64,000 bases of DNA from NCBI RefSeq assembly GCF_963678635.1, contig NC_087062.1, forward strand, positions 18,031,789 through 18,095,788, in the 5' to 3' direction. Of the stretch, positions 1-12,100 are shown one piece after another. The notes below the pieces were generated by a model. That model saw nothing but the letters and a program-made list of their open reading frames with translations. It searched no databases and was not told the DNA's origin. A program made the position numbers and the translations under genes. Origin of the DNA: Symsagittifera roscoffensis. Lineage: Eukaryota > Xenacoelomorpha > Acoela > Convolutidae. Position 1 is the first letter of the stretch. Every line of letters starts with the position of its first letter.

Positions 1-169
1 TTTTGTAGTAGGCTGGTATTTACTCCGGTTGAATGCGCTGGATTTTGTTCACCTTTGCGATGTTTAAAATGCACCACCGTTTGATTAGTGAAACAAACAA
101 CCTCTACTGATTGATTGCTTGATTTTTTGATTTGCATTGCAGTCTAGTTCGACGAAGTGATGCTCCACG
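1..169 (+). repeat. Partial monomer at the left edge (end of a 10-mer unit)
   Basis: This is the tail of the last monomer of a 10-mer unit whose start lies outside the window. It matches 1876-2044 almost base for base over 169 bp, including the GTAGTAGGCTGGTATTTACT head. Confidence 0.9.
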
Positions 170-548
170 TTGCTCATAATTATAATGAATATTAAAGAGG
201 GCTGGAATTTACACAGGATGGAATGGCTTGATTTGTTCAGGTCTGTGAGGCTCAAATTCACCACCGTTTGATTAGTGATACAATTAACCTCAACTGATTG
301 ATTGCTTTTTAGGTGATTTTTTTATTTTGAAATGCAGTCTAGTTCGACAAAGTGACCGCTACGTTGCTCATTATAATGAGTACTGAAGTGGGTTGGTTTT
401 TACTCGTGATGATTTGGCTTGATTTGTTCATTTTTGTGATGTTTTAATTGCACCACCCTTTGATTAATTATTTAAAAAACCTCATCTCATTGGATGATTT
501 GGCAGATCGAAGTTTTTTTTGCATTGCGGTCTTTTTTGATGGGCGATG

Positions 549-722
549 TTGAACATGGATCTTGATGATAATAAGATTTGAATTGGGGTGTGAATCATTG
601 GGTCGGTTTGTTTTAATTGCATCACCGTTGGATTAGTGATACAAAAAACCTCAACTGGTTGGTTATTCTCGGGTGATTTTTGATTCGCATCGCCGTCTAG
701 GTCGAAGAAGTGATGCTCCAAA
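549..722 (+). repeat. Divergent 'gamma' monomer (~174 bp)
   Basis: The usual TTGCTCAT head is replaced by TTGAACATGGATCTTGATGA, and the core reads GCATCACCGTTGGATTAGTG. It has an unusually poor match to the other monomers but keeps the position, the spacing and the TCTAGGTCGAAGAAGTGATG tail. Equivalent copies start near 2426, 4309 and 4870. I saw none 3' of 5041, so it marks the 5' end family. Confidence 0.85.
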
Positions 723-890
723 TTGCTCATAATTATAACTCCTGATCAATTGTCTTGATTTGTTCAATTTTGTGATGTTTGAAATGCACCACCGTTTGAT
801 AAGTAATACAAACAACTTCATCGGATTGATTACTTTCTGGTTGTTATTTTATTCCCCTTTCTGTCTCATTCGGAGATGTGATCCTCCACG
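723..890 (+). repeat. Short alpha (C-type) monomer, early copy (168 bp)
   Basis: The head runs from TTGCTCATAATTATA straight into ACTCCTGATCAATTG, so about 26 bp of the normal head are missing. The same shortened monomer recurs near 2600-2767 and then throughout the 3' part from 13255. It shows that the deletion predates the 750 bp HOR. Confidence 0.88.
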
Positions 891-2044
891 CTGCTCATAA
901 TTATGATGAGTTTTGTAGAAGGCTGTCATTTACTCCGAATGAATTTGCTGGAGTTTGTTCAGCTTTGTGATGTTTAAAATGCACCACCGTTTGATAAGTG
1001 ATACAAACTACGTCAGTTGATTGACTGCTTTTTGGGTTTTCTTTTATTGGCATTGCAGTCTAGCTCGAAGAAGCAATGCTGCACGTTGCTCATAATTAAA
1101 ATGAATAATGAAGTGGGTTGTTTTTTTTCTACTCCTGATCAATTGTCTTGTTTTGTTCAGTTTTGTGATGTTTAAAATGCACCACCGTTTGAAAAGTGAC
1201 AACTTAATCCAATTGATTGCATTCTGGTGTAGATTTTGTTCGCATTGCAGTCTAGTTCGAAGAAGTGATCCTCCATGTCGCTCATTATCATAATGAGTAA
1301 TGAAGTGGGTTTGCTGTTACTCCTTTTGAATGTGCTTGATTTGTTCAGCTTGATGTTTAAAATGCACCGTCGTTTGATGAGTGATACAAACTACCTCAAC
1401 TGATTGATTGCTTTTTAGGTGATTTTTTTTTGCATTGCGGTCTAATTCGACGAAGTGATCCTCCACGTTGCTCATTTTTATATTTAGTAAGGAAATGGGT
1501 TGGCTGTTACTCCTTTTGAATGGGCTTGATTTGTTCAGCTTTGTGATGCTAAATATGCACCACCGTTTGATTAGTGATATAAACTACCTCAACTGATTGA
1601 TTGCTTTTTAGGTGTTTATTAGATTGTTTTGCATTCTAGTTCGACGAAGTGGTCCTCCACGTTGCTCATTATTCTAATGAGTAATGAAGTGGGTTAGTTT
1701 TTACTCCTGATCAATTGTCTTGATTTAATTAGTTTTGTGATGTTTAAAGTGCACCACCGTTTGATAATTGATACAAACAACTTCATCTGATTGATTACTT
1801 TCTGGTTGTTATTTTGTTCGCCCTGCTGTCTTATTCGGAGATGTGATCCTCCACGTTGCTAATAATTATAATGAGTTTTGTAGTAGGCTGGTATTTACTC
1901 CGGATGAATGCGCTGGATTTTGTTCACCTTTGTGATGTTTAAAATGCACCACCGTTTGATTAGTGATACAAACTACCTCCACTGATTGATGGCTTGATTT
2001 TTTGATTTGCATTGCAGTCTATTTCGACGAAGTGATGCTCCACG

Positions 2045-3928
2045 TTGCTCATAATTATAATGAATATTAAAGAGGGCTGGAATTTACACAGGATGGAATG
2101 GCTTGATTTGTTCAGGTCTGTGATGCTCAAAATTCACCACCGTTTGATTAGTGATACAATTAACCTCAACTGATTGATTGCTTTTTAGGTGATTTTTTTA
2201 TTTTGAAATGCAGTCTAGTTCGACAAAGTGACCGCTACGTTGCTCATTATAATGAGTACTGAAGTAGGTTGGTTTTTACTCGTGATGATTTGGCTTGATT
2301 TGTTCATTTTTGTGATGTTTTAATTGCACCACTCTTTGATTAATTATTTAAAAAACCTCATCTCATTGGATGATTCGGCAGATCGAAGTTTTTTTTGCAT
2401 TGCGGTCTTTTTTGATGGGGGGATGTTGAACATGGATCTTGATGATAAAAAGATTTGAATTGGGGTGTGAATCATTGGGTCGGTTTGTTTTAATTGCATC
2501 ACCGTTGGATTAGTGATACAAAAAACCTCAACTGGTTGGTTATTCTCGGGTGATTTTTGATTCGCATCGCCGTCTAGGTCGAAGAAGTGATGCTCCAAGT
2601 TGCTCATAATTATAACTCCTGATCAATTGTCTTGATTTGTTCAATTTTGTGATGTTTGAAATGCACCACCGTTTGATAAGTAATACAAACAACTTCATCG
2701 GATTGATTACTTTCTGGTTGTTATTTTATTCCCCTTTCTGTCTAATTCCGCGAAATGATCCTCCACGTTGCTCATAATTATAATGAGTTTTGTAGCAGGC
2801 TGGTATTTACTCCGGATGAATGTGCTGGATTTTGTTCGGCTTTGTGATGTTTAAAATGCACCACCGTTTGATTAGACGTACAAACTACGTCAGTTGATTG
2901 ACTGCTTTTTGGGTTTTCTTTTATTGGCATTGCAGTCTAGTTCGAAGAAGCAATGCTGCACGTTGCTCATAATTAAAATGACTAATGAAGTGGGTTGTTT
3001 TTTTTCTACTCCTGATCAATTGTCTTGTTTTGTTCAGTTTTGTGATGTTTAAAATGCACCACCGTTTGAAAAGTGATACAAACAACTTAATCCAATTGAT
3101 TGCATTCTGGTGTAGATTTTGTTCGCATTGCAGTCTAGTTCGAAGAAGTGATCCTCCATGTCGCTCATTATCATAATGAGTAATGAAGTGGGTTTGCTGT
3201 TACTCCTTTTGAATGGGCTTGATTTGTTCAGCTTGATGTTTAAAATGCACCGTCGTTTGATGAGTGATACAAACTACCTCCACTGATTGATTGCTTTTTA
3301 GGTGATTTTTTATTTGCATTGCGGTCTAATTCGACGAAGTGATCCTCCACGTTGCTCATTTTTATATTTAGTAAGGAAATGGGTTGGCTGTTACTCCTTT
3401 TGAATGGGCTTGATTTGTTCAGCTTTGTGATGCTAAATATGCACCACCGTTTGATTAGTGATATAAACTACCTCAACTGATTGATTGCTTTTTAGGTGTT
3501 TATTAGATTGTTTTGCATTCTAGTTCGACGAAGTGGTCCTCCACGTTGCTCATTATTCTAATGAGTAATGAAGTGGGTTAGTTTTTACTCCTGATCAATT
3601 GTCTTGATTTAATTAGTTTTGTGATGTTTAAAGTGCACCACCGTTTGATAATTGATACAAACAACTTCATCTGATTGATTACTTTCTGGTTGTTATTTTG
3701 TTCGCCCTGCTGTCTTATTCGGAGATGTGATCCTCCACGTTGCTAATAATTATATTGAGTTTTGTAGTAGGCTGGTATTTACTCCGGATGAATGCGCTGG
3801 ATTTTGTTCAGCTTTGTGATGTTTAAAATGCACCACCGTTTGATTAGTGAAACAAACTACCTCTACTGATTGATTGCTTGATTTTTTTATTTGCATTGCA
3901 GTCTAGTTCGACGAAGTGATGCTCCACG
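2045..3928 (+). repeat. 10-mer higher-order repeat, unit 2 (1884 bp)
   Basis: This is a second copy of the 10-mer, in the same monomer order, with the gamma monomer near 2426 and the short C-type monomer near 2600. It differs from unit 1 by scattered substitutions and small indels; for example, a tetranucleotide absent from unit 1 lengthens the core near 3074. Its beginning also matches the truncated third unit. Confidence 0.92.
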
Positions 3929-4481
3929 TTGCTCAAAATTATAATGAATATTAAAGAGGGCTGGAATTTACACAGGATGGAATGGCTTGATTTGTTCAGG
4001 TCTGTGATGCTCAAAATTCACCACCGTTTGATTAGTGATACAATTAACCTCAACTGATTGATTGCTTTTTAGGTGATTTTTTTATTTTGAAATGCAGTCT
4101 AGTTCGACAAAGTGACCGCTACGTTGCTCATTATAATGAGTACTGAATTGGGTTGGTTTTACTCGTGATGATTTGGCTTGATTTGTTCGTTTTTGTGATG
4201 TTTTAATTGCACCACCCTTTGATTAATTATTTAAAAAACCTCATCTTATTGAATGATTCGGCAGATCGAAGTTTTTTTTGCATTGCGATCTTTTTTGATG
4301 AAGCGATGTTGAACCTGGATTTTGTTGATAATAAGTTTTGAATTGGGTTGTCAATCATTGGGTTGGTTTGTTTTAATTGCATCACCGTTGAATAAGTGAT
4401 ACAAAAACCTCAACTGATTGGTTATTCCTGTGTGATTTTTGATTCGCATCGCCGTCTAGTTCGAAGAAGTGATGCTCCACG
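3929..4481 (+). repeat. Truncated third 10-mer unit (first three monomers, 553 bp)
   Basis: Monomers near 3929, 4124 and 4309 (gamma) match the first three monomers of the 10-mer. After the gamma monomer the sequence returns to a first-type monomer instead of continuing with the short C-type monomer, so the 10-mer order ends here. Confidence 0.87.
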
Positions 4482-5041
4482 TTGCTCATAATTATAATGA
4501 ATACGAAAGAGGACTAGAATTTACACAGGATGAAATGGCTTGATTTTTTCAGTTCTGTGATGTTCAAAATGCAACACCGTTTGATTAGTGATACAATTAC
4601 AATTAACCTCAACTGATTGATTGATTTTTAGGTGATTTTTTATATTTGCATTGCAGTCTAGTTCGACAAAGTGATCCTCCACTTTGCTCATTATAATGAG
4701 TACTGAAGTGGGTTGGTTTTTTCTCCTGATGAATTGGCTCGGTTTCTTCAGTTTTGTGATGTTTAAAATGCACCACCCTTTGATATGTGATCCATTAAAC
4801 CTAATCTCATTGGATGATTCGGCAGATCGAAATTTTTTTTGCATTGCGGTCTTTTATGATGAAGTGATGTTGAACATGGATCTTGATGATAATGAGTTTT
4901 GAATTGGGGTAAAGGTCATTGGGTTGGTTTTTTAATTGCACCTCCTTTGGACTAGTGATACAAAAAACCTCATTTGATTGGTTTTTCTCGGGTGATTTTT
5001 GATTCGCATCGCCGTCTAGTTCGAAGAAGTGATGCTCCACG
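4482..5041 (+). repeat. 3-mer repeat of the truncated unit (560 bp)
   Basis: Monomers near 4482, 4684 and 4870 repeat the preceding three in the same order, including the gamma monomer with its TTGAACATGGATCTTGATGA head. The first-type monomer here is 202 bp because of small insertions (an extra TTACAA-like hexamer near 4587). A further first-type monomer follows at 5042. Confidence 0.86.
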
Positions 5042-6751
5042 TTGCGCATAATTATAATGAATATCAAAGAGGGCTGGAATTTACACAGGATGAAATGGCT
5101 TGATTTGTTCAGTTCTTTGATGTTCAAAATGCACCACCGTTTGATTAGTGATACAAGTAATCTCAATTGATTGATTGCTTTTTAGGTGTTTTTTTTTAAT
5201 TTGCATTCGACAAAGTGATCCTCCAGGTTGCTCATTATAATGGTTGTTTTTTTTCTACTCCTGATCAATTGTCTTTTTTTGTTCAGTTTAGTGATGTTTA
5301 AAATGCACCACTGTTTTAAAAGTGATATTGAACAACTTAATCTGATTGATTGCTTTCTGGTGTTGATTTTGTTCGCATTGCAGTCTAGTTCGAGGAGTGA
5401 TCCTCCATTTCGCTCATTATTATATTGAGTAAAGAAATGGGTTGGCTGTTACTCCTTTTGAATAGGCTTGATTTGTTCAGGTTTGTGATGTTTAAAATGC
5501 ACCTCTGTTTGATTAGTGATACAAACTACCTCAATTGATTGACTCCGTTTTTGGTTTTCTTTTATTGTTATTGCCGTCTAGTTCGAAGAAGCAATGCTGC
5601 ACGTTGCTCATAATTATAATGAATAATGAAGTGGGTTGTTTTTCTACTCCTGATCAATTGTCTTGTTTTGTTCAGTTTTATGATGTTTAAAATGCACCAC
5701 TATTTGAAAAGTGATAACAAACAACTTAATCTGATTGATTGCTTTCTGGTGTTGATTTTGTTCCCATTGCAGTCTAGTTCGAGGATTGATCCTCCATGTC
5801 GCTCATTATTATATTGAGTAAAGAAATGGGTTGGCTGTTACTTCTTTTGAATGGGCTTGATTTGTTCAGGTTTGTGATGTTTAAAATGCACCACCTTTTG
5901 ATTAGTGATACAAACTACCTCAATTGATTGACTCCGTTTTGGGTTTTCTTTTATTGTTGTTGCCGCCTAGTTCGAAGAAGCAATGCTGCACGTTGCTCAT
6001 TATTATAATGAATAATGAAGTGGGTTGTTTTTTTTCTACTCCTGATCAATTGTCTTGTTTTGTTCAGTTTTATGATGTTTAAAATGCACCACTATTTGAA
6101 AAGTGATAACAAACAACTTAATCTGATTGATTGCTTTCTGGTGTTGATTTTGTTCCCATTGCAGTCTAGTTCGAGGATTGATCCTCCATGTCGCTCATTA
6201 TTATATTGAGTAAAGAAATGGGTTGGCTGTTACTTCTTTTGAATGGGCTTGATTTGTTCAGGTTTGTGATGTTTAAAATGCACCACCTTTTGATTAGTGA
6301 TACAAACTACCTCAATTAATTGACTCCGTTTTGGGTTTTCTTTTATTGTTTTTGCCGCCTAGTTCGAAGAAGCAATGCTGCACGTTGCTCATTATTATAA
6401 TGAATAATGAAGTGGGTTGTTTTTTTTCTACTCCTGATCAATTGTCTTGTTTTGTTCAGTTTTATGATGTTTAAAATGCACCACTATTTGAAAAGTGATA
6501 ACAAACAACTTAATCTGATTGATTGCTTTCTGGTGTTGATTTTGTTCGCTTTGCAGTCTAGTTCGAGGAGTGATTCTCCATATCGCTCATTATTATATTG
6601 AGTAAAGAAATGGGTTGGCTGTTACTTCTTTTGAATGAGCTTGATTTGTTCAGGTTTGTGATGTTTAAAATGCACCACCGTTTGATTAGTGATACAAACT
6701 ACCTCAATTGATTGACTCCGTTTCGGGATTTCTTTTGTTGTTATTGCCGTC
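4933..6751 (+). repeat. 1819 bp tandem duplication, copy 1
   Basis: The sequence starting TAATTGCACCTCCTTTGGAC at 4933 reappears at 6752, directly after this copy ends, with a constant offset of 1819 bp. It contains the end of a gamma monomer, a first-type monomer (5042-5227) and four E-D dimers with E starts near 5228, 5604, 5993 and 6385. Confidence 0.88.
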
Positions 6752-6860
6752 TAATTGCACCTCCTTTGGACTAGTGATACAAAAAACCTCATTTGATTGG
6801 TTTTTCTCGGGTGATTTTTGATTCGCATCGCCGTCTAGTTCGAAGAAGTGATGCTCCACG
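6583..6860 (+). repeat. 278 bp fusion monomer at an out-of-register junction
   Basis: A D monomer is intact up to ...TTATTGCCGTC, then jumps at 6751/6752 into the middle of a gamma monomer (TAATTGCACCTCC). It is about 85 bp longer than any normal monomer. Only about 2 bp (TA) are shared between the two parents at the joint. It is the breakpoint of the 1819 bp duplication. Confidence 0.85.
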
Positions 6861-7730
6861 TTGCGCATAATTATAATGAATATCAAAGAGGGCTGGAATT
6901 TACACAGGATGAAATGGCTTGATTTGTTCAGTTCTTTGATGTTCAAAATGCACCACCGTTTGATTAGTGATACAAGTAATCTCAATTGATTGATTGCTTT
7001 TTAGGTGTTTTTTTTTAATTTGCATTCGACAAAGTGATCCTCCAGGTTGCTCATTATAATGGTTGTTTTTTTTCTACTCCTGATCAATTGTCTTTTTTTG
7101 TTCAGTTTAGTGATGTTTAAAATGCACCACTGTTTTAAAAGTGATATTGAACAACTTAATCTGATTGATTGCTTTCTGGTGTTGATTTTGTTCGCATTGC
7201 AGTCTAGTTCGAGGAGTGATCCTCCATTTCGCTCATTATTATATTGAGTAAAGAAATGGGTTGGCTGTTACTCCTTTTGAATAGGCTTGATTTGTTCAGG
7301 TTTGTGATGTTTAAAATGCACCTCTGTTTGATTAGTGATACAAACTACCTCAATTGATTGACTCCGTTTTTGGTTTTCTTTTATTGTTATTGCCGTCTAG
7401 TTCGAAGAAGCAATGCTGCACGTTGCTCATAATTATAATGAATAATGAAGTGGGTTGTTTTTCTACTCCTGATCAATTGTCTTGTTTTGTTCAGTTTTAT
7501 GATGTTTAAAATGCACCACTATTTGAAAAGTGATAACAAACAACTTAATCTGATTGATTGCTTTCTGGTGTTGATTTTGTTCCCATTGCAGTCTAGTTCG
7601 AGGATTGATCCTCCATGTCGCTCATTATTATATTGAGTAAAGAAATGGGTTGGCTGTTACTTCTTTTGAATGGGCTTGATTTGTTCAGGTTTGTGATGTT
7701 TAAAATGCACCACCTTTTGATTAGTGATAC
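6752..7730 (+). repeat. 1819 bp tandem duplication, copy 2 (truncated)
   Basis: It matches 4933-~5914, with the E starts at 5228 and 5604 reappearing at 7047 and 7423. The copy ends inside a D monomer at GTGATACAA, where the sequence switches in register to the tail of a first-type monomer (AGTAATCTCAATTG). Confidence 0.86.
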
Positions 7731-8490
7731 AAGTAATCTCAATTGATTGATTGCTTTTTAGGTGTTTTTTTTTTTAATTTGCATTCGACAAAGTGATCCT
7801 CCAGGTTGCTCATTATAATGGTTGTTTTTTTTCTACTCCTGATCAATTGTCTTTTTTTGTTCAGTTTAGTGATGTTTAAAATGCACCACTGTTTTAAAAG
7901 TGATATTGAACAACTTAATCTGATTGATTGCTTTCTGGTGTTGATTTTGTTCGCATTGCAGTCTAGTTCGAGGAGTGATCCTCCATTTCGCTCATTATTA
8001 TATTGAGTAAAGAAATGGGTTGGCTGTTACTCCTTTTGAATAGGCTTGATTTGTTCAGGTTTGTGGTGTTTAAAATGCACCTCTGTTTGATTAGTGATAC
8101 AAACTACCTCAATTGATTGACTCCGTTTTTGGTTTTCTTTTATTGTTATTGCCGTCTAGTTCGAAGAAGCAATGCTGCACGTTGCTCATAATTATAATGA
8201 ATAATGAAGTGGGTTGTTTTTCTACTCCTGATCAATTGTCTTGTTTTGTTCAGTTTTATGATGTTTAAAATGCACCACTATTTGAAAAGTGATAACAAAC
8301 AACTTAATCTGATTGATTGCTTTCTGGTGTTGATTTTGTTCCCATTGCAGTCTAGTTCGAGGATTGATCCTCCATGTCGCTCATTATTATATTGAGTAAA
8401 GAAATGGGTTGGCTGTTACTTCTTTTGAATGGGCTTGATTTGTTCAGGTTTGTGATGTTTAAAATGCACCACCTTTTGATTAGTGATACA
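7731..8490 (+). repeat. 757-759 bp tandem duplication of 6974-7730
   Basis: The tail of the first-type monomer and the following E-D-E-D monomers are repeated, with E starts at 7047 and 7423 reappearing at 7806 and 8182. The offset grows from 757 to 759 bp because of a longer T run near 7765. The joint is in monomer register, unlike the 6751 joint. Confidence 0.86.
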
Positions 8491-9160
8491 AACTACCTCA
8501 ATTGATTGACTCCGTTTTGGGTTTTCTTTTATTGTTGTTGCCGCCTAGTTCGAAGAAGCAATGCTGCACGTTGCTCATTATTATAATGAATAATGAAGTG
8601 GGTTGTTTTTTTTCTACTCCTGATCAATTGTCTTGTTTTGTTCAGTTTTATGATGTTTAAAATGCACCACTATTTGAAAAGTGATAACAAACAACTTAAT
8701 CTGATTGATTGCTTTCTGGTGTTGATTTTGTTCGCTTTGCAGTCTAGTTCGAGGAGTGATTCTCCATATCGCTCATTATTATATTGAGTAAAGAAATGGG
8801 TTGGCTGTTACTTCTTTTGAATGAGCTTGATTTGTTCAGGTTTGTGATGTTTAAAATGCACCACCGTTTGATTAGTGATACAAACTACCTCAATTGATTG
8901 ACTCCGTTTTGGGATTTCTTTTGTTGTTATTGCCGTCTAGTTCGAAGAAGCAATGCTGCACGTTGCTCATAATTATAATCAATAATGAGGTGGGTTGTTT
9001 TTTTTCTACTCCTGATCAATTGTCTTGTTTTGTTCAGTTTTGTGATGTTTGAAATGCACCACTATTTGAAAAGTGATAACAAACAACTTAATCTGATTGA
9101 TTGCATTCTGGTGTTGATTTTGTTCGCATCGCAGCCTAGTTCGAGGATTGATCCTCCATG

Positions 9161-12100
9161 TCGCTCATTATTATATTGAGTAATGAAATGGGTTGGCTGT
9201 TACTCCTTTTGAATGGGCTCGATTTGTTCAGCTTTGTGATGTTTAAAATGCACCACCGTTTGATTAGTGATTCAAACTACCTCAACTGATCGATTGCTTT
9301 TTAGGTGATTTTTTGTTTGCATTGCAGTCTAGTTCGAGGAGTGATCCTCCATTTCGCTCATTATTATATTAAGTAAAGAAATGGGTTGGCTGTTACTCCT
9401 TTTGAATGGGCTTGATTTGTTCAGGTTTGTGATGTTTAGAATGCACCACTGTTTGATTAGTGATACAAACTACCTCAATTGATTGGCTCCGTTTTGGGTT
9501 TTCTTTTATTGGCATTGCCGTCTAGTTCGAAAAAGCAATGCTGCACGTTGCTCATAATTATAATGAATCATGAAGTGGGTTGTTTTTTTTTCTACTCCTG
9601 ATCAATTGTCTCGTTTTGTTCAGTTTTGTGATGTTTGAAATGCACCACTATTTGAAAAGTGATAACAAACAACTTAATCTGATTGATTGCATTCTGGTGT
9701 TGATTTTGTTCGCATCGCAGCCTAGTTCGAGGATTGATCCTCCATGTCGCTCATTATTATATTGAGTAATGAAATGGGTTGGCTGTTACTCCTTTTGAAT
9801 GGGCTCGATTTGTTCAGCTTTGTGATGTTTAAAATGCACCACCGTTTGATTAGTGATTCAAACTACCTCAACTGATCGATTGCTTTTTAGGTGATTTTTT
9901 GTTTGCATTGCAGTCTAGTTCGAGGAGTGATCCTCCATTTCGCTCATTATTATATTAAGTAAAGAAATGGGTTGGCTGTTACTCCTTTTGAATGGGCTTG
10001 ATTTGTTCAGGTTTGTGATGTTTAGAATGCACCACTGTTTGATTAGTGATACAAACTACCTCAATTGATTGGCTCCGTTTTGGGTTTTCTTTTATTGGCA
10101 TTGCCGTCTAGTTCGAAAAAGCAATGCTGCACGTTGCTCATAATTATAATGAATCATGAAGTGGGTTGTTTTTTTTTCTACTCCTGATCAATTGTCTCGT
10201 TTTGTTCAGTTTTGATGTTTGAAATGCACCACCGTTTGATAAGTAATGCAAACAACTTCATGGGATTGATTACTTTCTGGTTGTTATTTTATTCGCCTTT
10301 CTGTCTAATTCGGAGATGTGATCCTCCATGTCGCTCATTATTATATTGAGTAATGAAATGGGTTGGCTGTTACTCCTTTTGAATGGGCTTGATTTGTTCA
10401 GGTTTGTGATGTTTAGAATGCACCACTGTTTGATTAGTGATACAAACTACCTCAATTGATTGGCTCCGTTTTGGGTTTTCTTTTATTGGCATTGCCGTCT
10501 AGTTCGAAAAAGCAATGCTGCACGTTGCTCATAATTATAATGAATCATGAAGTGGGTTGTTTTTTTTTCTACTCCTGATCAATTGTCTCGTTTTGTTCAG
10601 TTTTGTGATGTTTGAAATGCACCACTATTTGAAAAGTGATAACAAACAACTTAATCTGATTGATTGCATTCTGGTGTTGATTTTGTTCGCATCGCAGCCT
10701 AGTTCGAGGAGTGAAATCCATGTCGCTCATTATTATATTGAGTAATGAAATGGGTTGGCTGTTACTCCTTTTGAATGGGCTCGATTTGTTCAGCTTTGTG
10801 ATGTTTAAAATGCACCACCGTTTGATTAGTGATTCAAACTACCTCAACTGATCGATTGCTTTTTAGGTGATTTTTTGTTTGCCTTGCAGTCTAGTTCGAG
10901 GAGTGATCCTCCATTTCGCTCATTATTATATTAAGTAAAGAAATGGGTTGGCTGTTACTCCTTTTGAATGGGCTTGATTTGTTCAGGTTTGTGATGTTTA
11001 GAATGCACCACTGTTTGATTAGTGATACAAACTACCTCAATTGATTGGCTCCGTTTTGGGTTTTCTTTTATTGGCATTGCCGTCTAGTTCGAAAAAGCAA
11101 TGCTGCACATTGCTCATAATTATAATGAATCATGAAGTGGGTTGTTTTTTTTTCTACTCCTGATCAATTGTCTCGTTTTGTTCAGTTTTGTGATGTTTGA
11201 AATGCACCACTATTTGAAAAGTGATAACAAACAACTTAATCTGATTGATTGCATTCTGGTGTTGATTTTGTTCGCATCGCAGCCTAGTTCGAGGAGTGAT
11301 CCTCCATGTCGCTCATTATTATATTGAGTAATGAAATGGGTGGGCTGTTACTCCTTTTGAATGGACTTGATTTGTTCAGGTTTGTGATGTTTAAATTGCA
11401 CCACCGTTTGATAAGTGATACAAACTACCTCAATTGATTGACTCCGTTTTGGGTTTTCTTTTGTTGTTATTGCCGTCTAGTTCGAAAAAGCAATGCTGCA
11501 CGTTGCTCATAATTATAATGAATCATGAAGTGGGTTGTTTTTTTTTCTACTCCTGATCAATTGTCTCGTTTTGTTCAGTTTTGTGATGTTTGAAATGCAC
11601 CACTATTTGAAAAGTGATAACAAACAACTTAATCTGATTGATTGCTTTCTGGTGTTGATTTTGTTCGCATTGCAGTCTAGTTCGAGGAGTGATCCTCCAC
11701 GTCGCTCCTTATTATAATCAGTAAAGAAATGGGTTGGCTGTTACTCCTTTTGAATGGACTTGATTTGTTCAGGTTTGTGATGTTTAAAATGCACCACCGT
11801 TTGATTAGTGATACAAACTACCTCAATTGATTGACTCCGTTTTGGGTTTTCTTTTGTTGTTATTGCCGTCTAGTTCGAAGAAGCAATGCTGCACGTTGCT
11901 CATAATTATAATCAATAATGAGGTGGGTTGTTTTTTTCTACTCCTGATCAATTGTCTTGTTTTGTTCAGTTTTGTGATGTTTGAAATGCACCACTATTTG
12001 AAAAGTGATAACAAACAACTTAATCTGATTGATTGCATTCTGGTGTTGATTTTGTTCGCATCGCAGCCTAGTTCGAGGAGTGATCCCCCATGTCGCTCAT

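Larger units (their letters stand above)
170..2044 (+). repeat. 10-mer higher-order repeat, unit 1 (1875 bp)
   Basis: Ten monomers start near 170, 364, 549, 723, 891, 1086, 1278, 1468, 1662 and 1856. The whole set is repeated in the next 1884 bp in the same order. Members differ clearly from one another, with lengths of 168-195 bp, while equivalent members in the two units are nearly identical. That is the definition of a higher-order repeat. The unit contains a divergent gamma monomer (549-722) and a short alpha monomer (723-890). Confidence 0.93.
5228..9160 (+). repeat. E-D dimer array (~376-398 bp period)
   Basis: E monomers (alpha-like: CTACTCCTGATCAATTGTCT, tail TCTAGTTCGAGGAGTGATCC) alternate with D monomers (GGTTGGCTGTTACTCCTTTT, tail GATTGACTCCGTTTTGGG). 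E starts are near 5228, 5604, 5993, 6385, 7047, 7423, 7806, 8182, 8571 and 8963. Most dimer lengths are 389-392 bp. The difference comes mainly from the poly-T run after GGGTTG, which is T5, T8 or longer. The two duplications listed separately disturb the period. Confidence 0.9.
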
